From NCBI GenBank assembly GCA_937951955.1, contig CALGAD010000107.1, positions 124,001 through 188,000 of the forward strand: a stretch of 64,000 bases of DNA. The letters run 5' to 3'. The translations under genes and the position numbers were made by a program. Under the pieces are notes generated by a model that saw only the letters and a program-made list of their open reading frames with translations, was not told the DNA's origin and made no database searches. This stretch comes from an uncultured Bacillaceae bacterium (GTDB taxonomy: Bacteria > Bacillota > Bacilli > Bacillales > Caldibacillaceae). Below are positions 51,840 through 59,468 of the stretch, piece by piece; the first letter of the stretch is position 1; every line of letters starts with the position of its first letter.

Positions 51840-54128
51840 ATGTTCGGTAAACAATCACTGCAAGACATAATGGAAATGATGAAAAATAATCCTGACATCC
51901 GGGAAAATATTGTTCACTGGGAAACGATTAAAGAAAAAGAGGCGACCTACGTCCCTTTACCAAATACACTGCATCCCTCTCTAAAGCAGGCGCTGGAAAA
52001 GCGCGGGATAACCCAATTGTATAGCCATCAAAAGACAGCGTTTGACTATGGTATGCAGGGAGTTAGTTTTACCGCGGTTACACCAACGGCATCAGGAAAA
52101 ACATTATGCTACAATCTCCCGGTGTTACAGACAATTTTAGAAAATGAAAACACACGTGCGTTATATATTTTTCCGACGAAAGCATTAAGTTATGATCAAA
52201 AAAGCGAATTGAATGAACTGATTGAAATCGCCGATATATCGATTAATAGTTATACGTATGACGGCGATACACCGGTTGCGATCAGGCAAAAAATTCGTAA
52301 AGCCGGTCATATCGTCATTACGAATCCGGATATGCTTCATACCGGTATTCTACCCCATCATACGAAATGGGTATCATTATTTGAAAATTTACGATTTGTC
52401 GTTATCGATGAATTACATACATATCGCGGTGTATTCGGAAGTCATACAGCGAATGTGATTCGACGTTTAAAACGGATTTGTCAGTTCTATGGTAGTGATC
52501 CCGTATTTATTTGCACTTCGGCAACGATTGCGAACCCGAAAGAACTGGCGGAAGCCTTAACGGGGAAACCGATGCAATTAATCGATAAAAATGGGGCGCC
52601 GAGTGGAAGAAAACATTTTGTTTTCTACAATCCGCCGATAGTGAATAAACCCCTCAATATTCGAAGAAGTGCAACGCTGGAAGTGCGGAAGCTGGCCAGC
52701 TTATTTTTGAAAAATAAAATTCAAACGATCGTTTTTGCGCGAAGTCGAGTGAGAGTGGAAGTGATTCTCACATACTTGAAAGAATTAATTAAGGATAAAG
52801 TGATCGCAAAAGGCATCAGGGCCTATCGCGGCGGTTATTTACCGACCGAACGGCGAAAGATTGAACAGGGATTAAGAAATGGCGAAATATACGGCGTTGT
52901 CAGTACGAATGCCCTGGAATTAGGTGTCGATATCGGTCAGCTGCAAGTATGCATTATGACTGGTTATCCGGGGACTATCGCCAGCGCCTGGCAACAAGCC
53001 GGACGGGCAGGGAGAAGACAGGGGGAATCCCTCGTCATATATGTGGCCAGTTCAACGCCGCTCGATCAGTATATTATCCAGCACCCCGATTACTTTTTTA
53101 AACAATCGCCTGAAGTCGCCCGAATTAATCCCGATAATCCGATTATTTTAGTCGATCATATCAAATGTGCTGCATATGAACTGCCATTTAAACAAGGCGA
53201 AACTTTTGGTAATCTCGATATCGAGGATGTACTGGATTATTTAGCCGAACAAAAAATATTGGTCCCGAGCGGCAAAAAATATTACTGGATGAGCGATGCT
53301 TTTCCAGCCCATGAAATCAGTCTCCGATCTGCTTCCCAGGAAAATGTCGTGATCATCGACCAGACGGAGCGGGGAAATGTGAAAGTAATCGGGGAAATGG
53401 ACACGTTCAGTGCTTTAACGCTCCTGCACGAAGAGGCCATCTATCTTCATCAAGGTGTACAGTATCAAGTGGAGACTTTAGATTGGGAAGAGAAAAAGGC
53501 CTTTGTTCGAGAAGTGGAAGTCGATTATTACACAGATGCTAATTTAGCCGTCAATTTAAAGGTGCTGGATATTGATAAAGAGCGGAAAGCGGAACGTTCC
53601 ACAATTTATTATGGGGATGTAGCCGTATCGGCAATACCGACAATTTTTAAAAAAATCAAATTTGAAACCCATGAAAATATTGGTTCCGGACCGATTCACT
53701 TACCTGAACAAATATTGCATACAACAGCCACATGGGTTTCTTTAGACAAAGAACTGAAAGAATTCCCTGAGAAGCGTCTGGAGGAAGGTTTGCTCGGTGT
53801 TTGTCATGCGATAAAAAACATTGTACCGATGTTTATCATGTCCGATCCGAATGATGTGTTCGTCGTTTCCCAAGTAAAAGCCGAAATGAGTGAAAAACCA
53901 ACGATTTACCTTTATGATCGCTACCCGGGTGGAGTAGGATTGAGCGATGAAATTTATCAAAAACTTGAACAGATTTTTTTAGAAGCAAAACACATAATCA
54001 AAACGTGTCCATGTGAAAGCGGCTGTCCATCGTGTATCGGTACGGATTATCAGTCCGAAACGGGGAAAAAAGACGCCATCCGTCTGTTGACATATTTTAT
54101 GGATGGAGATGAGGAGCGAGTGTCATGA
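51840..54128 (+). CDS. mrfA: DEXH-box DNA repair helicase MrfA (YprA)
   Basis: A 762-residue superfamily 2 helicase that in B. subtilis repairs mitomycin C damage together with MrfB, independently of UvrABC. Walker A is TPTASGKT (81-88), the DEXH box is VIDELHTYRG, motif VI is QAGRAGRRQ, and the C-terminal zinc-binding MZB domain has the four cysteines in CPCESGCPSC near residue 725. The last 4 bases overlap mrfB (ATGA), so the two are coupled. AAAGGGTGATC precedes the ATG. Confidence 0.94.
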   Translation: MFGKQSLQDIMEMMKNNPDIRENIVHWETIKEKEATYVPLPNTLHPSLKQALEKRGITQLYSHQKTAFDYGMQGVSFTAVTPTASGKTLCYNLPVLQTILENENTRALYIFPTKALSYDQKSELNELIEIADISINSYTYDGDTPVAIRQKIRKAGHIVITNPDMLHTGILPHHTKWVSLFENLRFVVIDELHTYRGVFGSHTANVIRRLKRICQFYGSDPVFICTSATIANPKELAEALTGKPMQLIDKNGAPSGRKHFVFYNPPIVNKPLNIRRSATLEVRKLASLFLKNKIQTIVFARSRVRVEVILTYLKELIKDKVIAKGIRAYRGGYLPTERRKIEQGLRNGEIYGVVSTNALELGVDIGQLQVCIMTGYPGTIASAWQQAGRAGRRQGESLVIYVASSTPLDQYIIQHPDYFFKQSPEVARINPDNPIILVDHIKCAAYELPFKQGETFGNLDIEDVLDYLAEQKILVPSGKKYYWMSDAFPAHEISLRSASQENVVIIDQTERGNVKVIGEMDTFSALTLLHEEAIYLHQGVQYQVETLDWEEKKAFVREVEVDYYTDANLAVNLKVLDIDKERKAERSTIYYGDVAVSAIPTIFKKIKFETHENIGSGPIHLPEQILHTTATWVSLDKELKEFPEKRLEEGLLGVCHAIKNIVPMFIMSDPNDVFVVSQVKAEMSEKPTIYLYDRYPGGVGLSDEIYQKLEQIFLEAKHIIKTCPCESGCPSCIGTDYQSETGKKDAIRLLTYFMDGDEERVS

Positions 54129-55378
54129 GTTTGAAAAATAAATTAAATATTTATCGTTCCTATATATCGAATCAACATGATGTTCCCGGTGATGAAAAGA
54201 AGATTGAACAGGAGCGAGAGGAAATCAATATTCCCGATCGTGAACAATGGGAAAAACACGATGTGTATCCATTTATTCTTGATGATAGATACTGTTTTAT
54301 CCGGGAAAAACGATATCCACTTACAGAAAAGCGAGGAAATTATTCATTTGCCGATTTTTATCGAGCGATTGCTGCCTGGCAAAGGGCTGATTTCAATCAC
54401 CCGTTAAGTGCAAAAGGGTATCGTGCCGGGGATTTATTCTTTTTTGATACAGAAACGACCGGTCTCGGAAGCGGGACCGGTAATGTGATCTTTCTTCTCG
54501 GTTATGCGTATGTGGATGGTGAGGAGATTGTTGTCAAACAACATTTCCTGCCGGAACCCGGGGGTGAAGTTCCGCTTTATTATAGTTTTTTAAGTTCTGT
54601 CAAGTACCAGACACTCGTCACTTATAATGGAAAAGCGTTTGACTGGCCTGTTTTACAAACACGGTATACGCTTATCCGGGAAAATTTGCCGAAATTACCT
54701 GCCTTCGGTCATTTCGATCTGCTGCATGCGGCAAGACGTCTCTGGAAACATAAACTCGAATCGGTGTCATTGAAAAATGTGGAAGAAAAGGTTTTAGGAA
54801 TAAAACGGAACGGGGATCTTCCGGGTTTTCTGGCGCCGATGATTTATTTTGATTACATGGAAAGTAAAGAAATTGACGGCATATTGGAAGTGATGAAGCA
54901 TAATGAAGAAGATGTTTTATCACTAATTATTTTATACACCCATCTATCTTTCCAATTACTAGGACTTGATCCGGAACAAACAAGCAGGGAACAACTCTCG
55001 GTGGGTCACTGGTATTCGTATATTAAAGAAGTGGATAAAGCGGTGGAAATTTATGAAGAGGGATTAGCAGACTATCATGGCGCCGATCGATTACAAGCAT
55101 TAAATGAATTAGCCTTTCTTTACAAAAAACAAAAAAAATATGATCTGGCACTCGAAACATGGATAGAAGTGGCAAAGCATGCGACAGGCAAACTACAGGT
55201 TGGAGCTTTCATTGAAGCAGCAAAAATTTTCGAACACCAAATGAAAGATTATCAAAATGCATTGCAATTAAGTTTATCGGCTCTTGATATATGTGAAGTG
55301 GAAGAACGACAGGAAATTTTGAAAAGGATTCACAGGCTGGAAAGGAAAGTTGAACGATTTGGAAGTTTTCCCGGGTAA
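54125..55378 (+). CDS. mrfB: DNA repair exonuclease MrfB (YprB)
   Basis: A 417-residue protein with a DnaQ-like metal-dependent exonuclease domain (FFDTETTGLGSG at about 107-118, TYNGKAFDWPVL, and a late HNEEDVLSL) and C-terminal TPR-like helices (about 290-410). In B. subtilis MrfB is the nuclease partner of MrfA in mitomycin repair. It starts inside the stop of mrfA. Length is close to the B. subtilis protein. Confidence 0.93.
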   Translation: MSLKNKLNIYRSYISNQHDVPGDEKKIEQEREEINIPDREQWEKHDVYPFILDDRYCFIREKRYPLTEKRGNYSFADFYRAIAAWQRADFNHPLSAKGYRAGDLFFFDTETTGLGSGTGNVIFLLGYAYVDGEEIVVKQHFLPEPGGEVPLYYSFLSSVKYQTLVTYNGKAFDWPVLQTRYTLIRENLPKLPAFGHFDLLHAARRLWKHKLESVSLKNVEEKVLGIKRNGDLPGFLAPMIYFDYMESKEIDGILEVMKHNEEDVLSLIILYTHLSFQLLGLDPEQTSREQLSVGHWYSYIKEVDKAVEIYEEGLADYHGADRLQALNELAFLYKKQKKYDLALETWIEVAKHATGKLQVGAFIEAAKIFEHQMKDYQNALQLSLSALDICEVEERQEILKRIHRLERKVERFGSFPG

Positions 55379-55451
55379 GCGCAAATTTCGCTATGATTCG
55401 CAAAATTCGTTCCGTTTTCGGCAAAATCCAACATTTTCCATGTTTAACACA

Positions 55452-55480
55452 TTGTTTATACGAAATTTCTTGTATAAAAT
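55452..55480 (+). promoter_or_regulatory. candidate sigma-A promoter for the small peptide gene
   Basis: TTGTTT, 17 bp, TAAAAT, 38 bases before the peptide start. Confidence 0.5.
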
Positions 55481-55517
55481 ATTATTGCGATCATTTGCCA
55501 GTACAAAAAAGGAGTGT

Positions 55518-55589
55518 ATGTTTATGCCCAGAACGCTTCTCTTTTTATTCTTTTCAATAATTATATTAACACTTGTTATATTTATTTAA
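55518..55589 (+). CDS. 23-residue hydrophobic peptide, possible small membrane protein
   Basis: A short frame coding for a peptide with MFMPRT at the N-terminus followed by an uninterrupted hydrophobic stretch of about 17 residues, enough for one membrane helix. AAAAGGAG lies 6 bases before the ATG and a promoter-like pair stands upstream. I do not recognise a family. A chance frame cannot be excluded. Confidence 0.45.
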   Translation: MFMPRTLLFLFFSIIILTLVIFI

Positions 55590-55963
55590 TAGTGTAAGTG
55601 ATTCGTGAAGATGAATGTTCTTACCCTCGCAAATATTTATAAAAAATTTGTTTGGAACTCATCTTGCTTCCACTCCAATTTAAGCCACGTTTTGACCATC
55701 CAGTCGTTCCTTTGAATTGACGTATATGACGAAAACGATTTTCATCCGGATGATTGGATTTCCTGAACTTGGATTTCTTTTATCTGTTTTTTCAATATTT
55801 TTTATCGCAAAAGCTTTGATCAACCGTTGTCATTAAAAAATCTTTTGGACGTGACATTTTTCCGTATCATAAACGGATAACTTGAATCAATCGATAACCG
55901 TAAAAGATGGTTTTAGTTTTTTGTTCATCTCTAACAAACTGTGAATCTATCAAATTGTAGAAG
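55590..55963 (-). other. 374-base region without a supported gene; possible minus-strand coding remnant
   Basis: No plus-strand gene. On the minus strand the frame 55779-55621 is open for 53 codons and reads like protein (…NHPDENRFRHIRQFKG, then TTGWSKRGLNWSG), but it lacks a start codon and a ribosome-binding site. It may be the remnant of a lost gene; in B. subtilis cotD and ypsA occupy this place. The minus frame 56052-55867 has no ribosome-binding site and no family likeness. Confidence 0.3.
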
Positions 55964-55998
55964 TTGACAAACCAGCAAATATTATTTTTAAAATCGAA

Positions 55999-56073
55999 AG
56001 AACTAATGAGCATTTTATGGTAAAATGTTTCTCGGGTAGAAGTCATGATCATTATTAAATCATGACAATTTTT
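55999..56073 (+). ncRNA. candidate small RNA upstream of gpsB
   Basis: A promoter-like TTGACA (55964-55969), 17 bp, TTTAAA (55987-55992) would start an RNA near 55999. The RNA would hold a perfect CATTTTA-TGG-TAAAATG hairpin (56011-56027) and a terminator-like hairpin GTCATGAT / ATCATGAC (56042-56066) followed by five T. Total about 75 nt. No frame is coding. The end hairpin could alternatively be a leader element of gpsB. Confidence 0.4.
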
Positions 56074-56185
56074 GCTGCCTTCATGAATAGAAATGTGATA
56101 TGATGTTTATTCCTGAATAGGAAATTGACAAAATACCTGTTTTTTGGAAAAATAGGATTAATGATGTGGATTAATCGGGGTGAAA

Positions 56186-56482
56186 ATGTTGGTTCTGAAA
56201 CTTCAATTGACAGCGCAAGATATTTTCGATAAAGAGTTTAAAAAATCATTTCGTGGTTATAACCCGGATGAAGTAGATCAATTTTTAGACATAATTATTA
56301 AAGATTATGAAATTTTTAAAAAAGAGTACGAAGAATTACTAAATGAAAATAAGCGGCTAAAAAGACAGTTAGAAGAAGTAAAAAAACAACCGCAAGCACC
56401 GGCGGGAACAACAAACTTCGACATATTAAAACGTCTTAGCAATCTGGAAAAACATGTCTTTGGCAACAAATTGTACGAGTAA
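56186..56482 (+). CDS. gpsB: cell division protein GpsB
   Basis: A 98-residue DivIVA-like coiled-coil protein that shuttles PBP1 between sidewall and septum. The N-terminal membrane-binding part LTAQDIFDKEFKKSFRGYNPDEVDQFL and the C-terminal trimerisation tail FDILKRLSNLEKHVFGNKLY are conserved; a coiled coil with a Pro/Gln linker joins them. The frame opens with GTG 56180 inside GGGGTGAAA; the ATG at 56186 gives the family length. Its PBP1 partner (ponA) is also in this window. Confidence 0.94.
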   Translation: MLVLKLQLTAQDIFDKEFKKSFRGYNPDEVDQFLDIIIKDYEIFKKEYEELLNENKRLKRQLEEVKKQPQAPAGTTNFDILKRLSNLEKHVFGNKLYE

Positions 56483-56509
56483 TTTTCCAGTTTTGCTAAA
56501 TTTTAATCC

Positions 56510-56538
56510 TTGTCATTTCGCTTCTTTCTGTTTAAAAT
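56510..56538 (+). promoter_or_regulatory. sigma-A promoter for rnpB
   Basis: TTGTCA, 17 bp, TAAAAT, placing the transcript start within about 10 bases of the RNase P RNA 5' end. Confidence 0.68.
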
Positions 56539-56555
56539 GAAATGTAGATTGATAC

Positions 56556-56994
56556 GAGGAATTAATAACGTTTGGGTAATCGCTGTAAAATGCTTGATGC
56601 ATTTTGCAGAGGAAAGTCCATGCTCGCACGGTGCTGAGATGCCCGTAGTGTTCGTGCCTGGCGAAACCATAAGCCAGGGCAACCCGGTGGAAACTGGGTT
56701 GACGGCCGGGAAAGGACCTACGTTCATTACGCAAGTAATGAATATGGTCCGAGTACCTATAAAAGTGCCACAGTGACGTAGCCTTCCGGGAAACTGGAAG
56801 GGTGGAACGCGGTAAACCCCACGAGCGAGAAACCCAAATTATGGTAGGGGCGCCTCTTCCGGGGAAATGAACCTAGGAAGGGGGCAGGGTGGAATTTTCC
56901 GCCTTGCAGACAGATGATTACCACCGGTGTACGAGGCGAAAGCCGCCAAAGTACCCGGCACAGAACATGGCTTACAAAACGTTATTAATTCCTC
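56556..56994 (+). ncRNA. rnpB: RNase P RNA, bacterial type B
   Basis: The catalytic RNA of RNase P, which cuts tRNA 5' leaders. It holds the universal core segments GAGGAAAGTCCATGCTCGC, GGTAAACCCC...GAGCGAGAAACCCAAAT and the 3' CATGGCTTAC, in the order and spacing of B. subtilis type B RNA (CGGTGCTGAGATGCCCGTAG, GTGCCACAGTGACG). The terminal helix P1 is GAGGAATTAATAACGTT at the 5' end, exactly complementary to the 3' end at 56978-56994, 17 bp. The total of about 439 nt is somewhat longer than B. subtilis because P1 is counted in full. Frames inside it are shadows. Confidence 0.97.
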
Positions 56995-57003
56995 AAATGA
57001 ACC

Positions 57004-57033
57004 GGACTGCCATTTGCAGTCCTTTTATTTTTT
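57004..57033 (+). terminator. terminator after rnpB
   Basis: GGACTGC / GCAGTCC 7-bp stem, 5-base loop, T-rich tail. Confidence 0.85.
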
Positions 57034-57208
57034 TAATAAGATTTTCCTTATTAAAGGATATAATCATTCATATTGTAAATTTTACGGTCATTCCCTGGAC
57101 TGCTTTGCAGGATTCATTTCTCTAGGCGATTGAGCCAAAAATGAGGAATATTTCCAGCGGCAAATATTTATAATAATATAGAAAATTCAATGTGAAGAGG
57201 GATTGACT

Positions 57209-57379
57209 GTGTATAAAGATACGTTTGATTACTTCAAAATATCAAAAGCGCTCGAATCCGCTGCCAAGATTTTGGAAACCGAGGAATCGGAAACAGATGA
57301 AGCTCTCCGATCTTTGAAAGAAGCGGAAATGAATTTACAACTTGCACTTTTAAACGTGACAAAATTATACAATGAATAG
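57209..57379 (+). CDS. small acidic helical protein, hypothetical
   Basis: A 56-residue protein (MYKDTFDYFKISKALESAAK...) with a GTG start 7 bases after GAAGAGGG. It is highly helical and acidic (ETEESETDEA in the middle) with a repeated pattern of Leu and Ala suited to a coiled coil. A terminator begins 6 bases after the stop. I do not recognise a family; the ribosome-binding site, codon use and terminator argue that it is real. Confidence 0.68.
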   Translation: MYKDTFDYFKISKALESAAKILETEESETDEALRSLKEAEMNLQLALLNVTKLYNE

Positions 57380-57385
57380 CTTGGG

Positions 57386-57411
57386 GGACTGCAACAAAAG
57401 CAGTCCTTTTC
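57386..57411 (+). terminator. terminator after the small acidic gene
   Basis: GGACTGC / GCAGTCC 7-bp stem identical to that of the rnpB terminator but with a 7-base loop, then TTTT. Confidence 0.85.
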
Positions 57412-57702
57412 CATTTAGCGATATTTTGAGAAATACTTACAGCATTGAAAAATTTTACGGTAAAATAACTTCTTTCGGAATCAAGTGAAAAGATAAATAC
57501 AGATAATTAACATAATATATTTATGGGTAACTGATAAGGTCTCTAATCATGAATAGATAAGGAACGAAGATTAATCAACACGGCTCTTACAGTCGTTTCA
57601 GGATGTACAATTACCTTTTTTCGTAGATTAACTGCATTCAAGAAAAATTTCGCGTAATCCGACAAAAACAGGAAAAATTTTCACCCCGAATCAAAATTAT
57701 TC
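57412..57702 (+). other. A/T-rich intergenic region, no gene seen
   Basis: About 290 bases without a supported frame, hairpin or promoter apart from the candidate promoter listed just downstream. Confidence 0.5.
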
Positions 57703-57730
57703 TTGAAAAATTGGACGAAGGTATTAGAAT
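57703..57730 (+). promoter_or_regulatory. candidate sigma-A promoter for the zinc-ribbon gene
   Basis: TTGAAA, 16 bp, TAGAAT, about 65 bases before the start. Confidence 0.45.
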
Positions 57731-57795
57731 ATTGTGTAAAAACAATGAACCGGAGATTAAAATTTTAATATATTGATAAAAAAGGAGGCGATACG

Positions 57796-57930
57796 ATGTT
57801 ACAGAAATATTATTGCAAACATTGCTGTACGATTTTCCGTGAACAACAAATTTGTCCTGCTTGCGGAAAAATGGACAATCAACCGATTATCATATCGGTG
57901 CACGGTAACATGTCAATGAAAAAGAAATAA
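57796..57930 (+). CDS. small zinc-ribbon protein
   Basis: A 44-residue protein with two metal-binding knuckles, CKHC (with a further Cys) and CPAC, typical of a rubredoxin-like zinc ribbon, then a short basic tail KKK. AAAGGAGGCGATACG precedes the ATG, an excellent ribosome-binding site, and a terminator follows. Function is unknown; small zinc ribbons often bind RNA or protein partners. The gene is not one I can name. Confidence 0.72.
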   Translation: MLQKYYCKHCCTIFREQQICPACGKMDNQPIIISVHGNMSMKKK

Positions 57931-57944
57931 TGGGAATCATCATT

Positions 57945-57970
57945 AAAACCGGAAAGACCGGTTTTATTTT
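57945..57970 (+). terminator. terminator after the zinc-ribbon gene
   Basis: AAAACCGG / CCGGTTTT 8-bp stem with AAAGA loop and T-rich tail. Confidence 0.82.
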
Positions 57971-58175
57971 ATTACAAAGAAAAAAGGACATGGATCTAAA
58001 AATACATACAATCAAGCCAGTCAGGTTTAACTATGTATATGTATAGCATCATGGGGATTTCCAAGAACCTGGTAATTTTTATTTTTTAGCTACTTTTAAC
58101 AGGAATGTGTTACTATTAATTATGTTGGATTTTAAACTAGTCAGTTTCCAAATTTTTTTATTTGAGGTGAAACAT

Positions 58176-59084
58176 TTGTCTAAACATCAGCAAAAATTAC
58201 TTCTTATAGATGGCATGGGGCTATTATTTCGTGCATTTTATGCGACAGCACCGACCGGACAATTTATGATTAATGACCAAGGCATACCGACAAATGGTGT
58301 GTACGGTATGCTTCTTCATATGTTTACGGCTATGAATCATTTTCAACCTTCGCATGTAGCGGTGTGCTGGGACATGGGAAGTAAAACGTTTCGCAATGAT
58401 TTGTTTACAGATTATAAAGGAAATCGTAAGGCGCCGCCGGAACAATTAATTCCCCAATTTGATCTGGCAAAGGAAGCGGTCGCTGCCTTTTCCATACCGA
58501 ATATCGGTATGGAAGGGTATGAAGCAGATGATTGTCTCGGGACCATCGCACACATGGTGAAAAGGAAAATTGATGTAGTCATTCTTACAGGTGATCACGA
58601 CTTATTGCAAGTTTTGGATGATGAAATCAGTGTCGCTTTATTGAAAAAAGGCTACGGCAACTATGAGGTATATACGAAAGACCAGTTTATCGCAGAACAT
58701 GGATATGATCCGATAAGATGGATCGATATCAAAGCTTTAACAGGAGATCCGAGTGATAATTATCCAGGTGTAAAAGGAATCGGTCCGAAAACCGCAGAAA
58801 AACTAATTCTCGAATATAACAATATAGAAAACATGTTGCAATCCCTAGATACATTAAAGCCAAGTATTCGCAAAAAGATTGAACAAGATCTTGACTTGTT
58901 AAAATTATCAAAACAGCTTGCTGCGATTAAACTCGATGTTCCCTTAAAATTTTCCCTGAATGAAGCCTTGATTGATTCGGCCAGGATGAAGGACATTGAA
59001 CAGTTTTTGCACCTGAACATTAAAGGAACAACCCGGATTTTAACGATGTACAATGAGTTTCTTGAAGGACTGGCTGTTCATTAA
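58176..59084 (+). CDS. ypcP: 5'-3' exonuclease YpcP
   Basis: A 302-residue flap-endonuclease-type nuclease related to the 5'-3' exonuclease domain of DNA polymerase I. The metal-binding acidic residues are in LLLIDGMGLLFRAF, EGYEADDCLG, TGDHDLLQ and TGDPSDNYPGVKGIGPKTA, the last including the helix-hairpin-helix. In B. subtilis YpcP can partly replace the PolA nuclease in removing RNA primers. The frame is open from 58107, but GAGGTGAAA lies 8 bases before a TTG at 58176. Two RNase H-like genes nearby fit a primer-removal theme. Confidence 0.9.
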   Translation: MSKHQQKLLLIDGMGLLFRAFYATAPTGQFMINDQGIPTNGVYGMLLHMFTAMNHFQPSHVAVCWDMGSKTFRNDLFTDYKGNRKAPPEQLIPQFDLAKEAVAAFSIPNIGMEGYEADDCLGTIAHMVKRKIDVVILTGDHDLLQVLDDEISVALLKKGYGNYEVYTKDQFIAEHGYDPIRWIDIKALTGDPSDNYPGVKGIGPKTAEKLILEYNNIENMLQSLDTLKPSIRKKIEQDLDLLKLSKQLAAIKLDVPLKFSLNEALIDSARMKDIEQFLHLNIKGTTRILTMYNEFLEGLAVH

Positions 59085-59120
59085 TCGTATGCTGTTCTTT
59101 AGTCATACAGATAAAATAAA

Positions 59121-59156
59121 AATTCCGTGGTATTTCATATCCACGGATTTTCTTTT
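59121..59156 (+). terminator. terminator after ypcP
   Basis: CCGTGG / CCACGG stem flanked by AAAAT and ATTTT, with a 10-base loop; it converges with sspL and can serve both strands. Confidence 0.7.
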
Positions 59157-59170
59157 CGATTGCTAAAATC

Positions 59171-59305
59171 TTATATTTTTGTATTCCTTTTTTGCGAACG
59201 TTTTTCTAATTGACTTTTCGGATTCGGGTTTGTATGATTATTACTTGCATATCCTTGTGGATTGACAGACGGTGCTCTTTTTCCTCGATTATTCGCCTTT
59301 CCCAG
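59171..59305 (-). CDS. sspL: small acid-soluble spore protein, SspL type
   Basis: A 44-residue basic, Asn/Lys/Arg-rich protein: GKANNRGKRAPSVNPQGYA at the N-terminus and KSQLEKRSQKRNTK at the end, resembling B. subtilis SspL, a minor forespore protein encoded near ypcP there too. The frame contains no ATG. GGAGGTGA stands 5 bases before a CTG at 59305, which would give MGKANNRG; the only other candidate, GTG at 59314, lies inside that ribosome-binding site. So either a rare CTG start or an overlapping GTG is used. Confidence 0.75.
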   Translation of the reverse strand: MGKANNRGKRAPSVNPQGYASNNHTNPNPKSQLEKRSQKRNTKI

Positions 59306-59468
59306 TTTCTTCACCTCCGTATTTCTAGTGTGTGTAAAATACGGAGAAAAAACCACGCTGATTGCGGCGAACAAACTATATGATCTTTCGGAATACGATA
59401 ACCCGAACAAGGAACCCATTCACAATTATTTTGTTGCAATTTTTTAGAAAGGGAACGAATATGTGTCC

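Noticed and set aside
55867..56052. Minus-strand 61-codon frame upstream of gpsB
   Set aside because: No ribosome-binding site and no family likeness; overlaps the better-supported promoter-hairpin unit.
56503..57133. Several frames in the rnpB region
   Set aside because: They lie in or around the RNase P RNA gene, whose conserved core explains the sequence.
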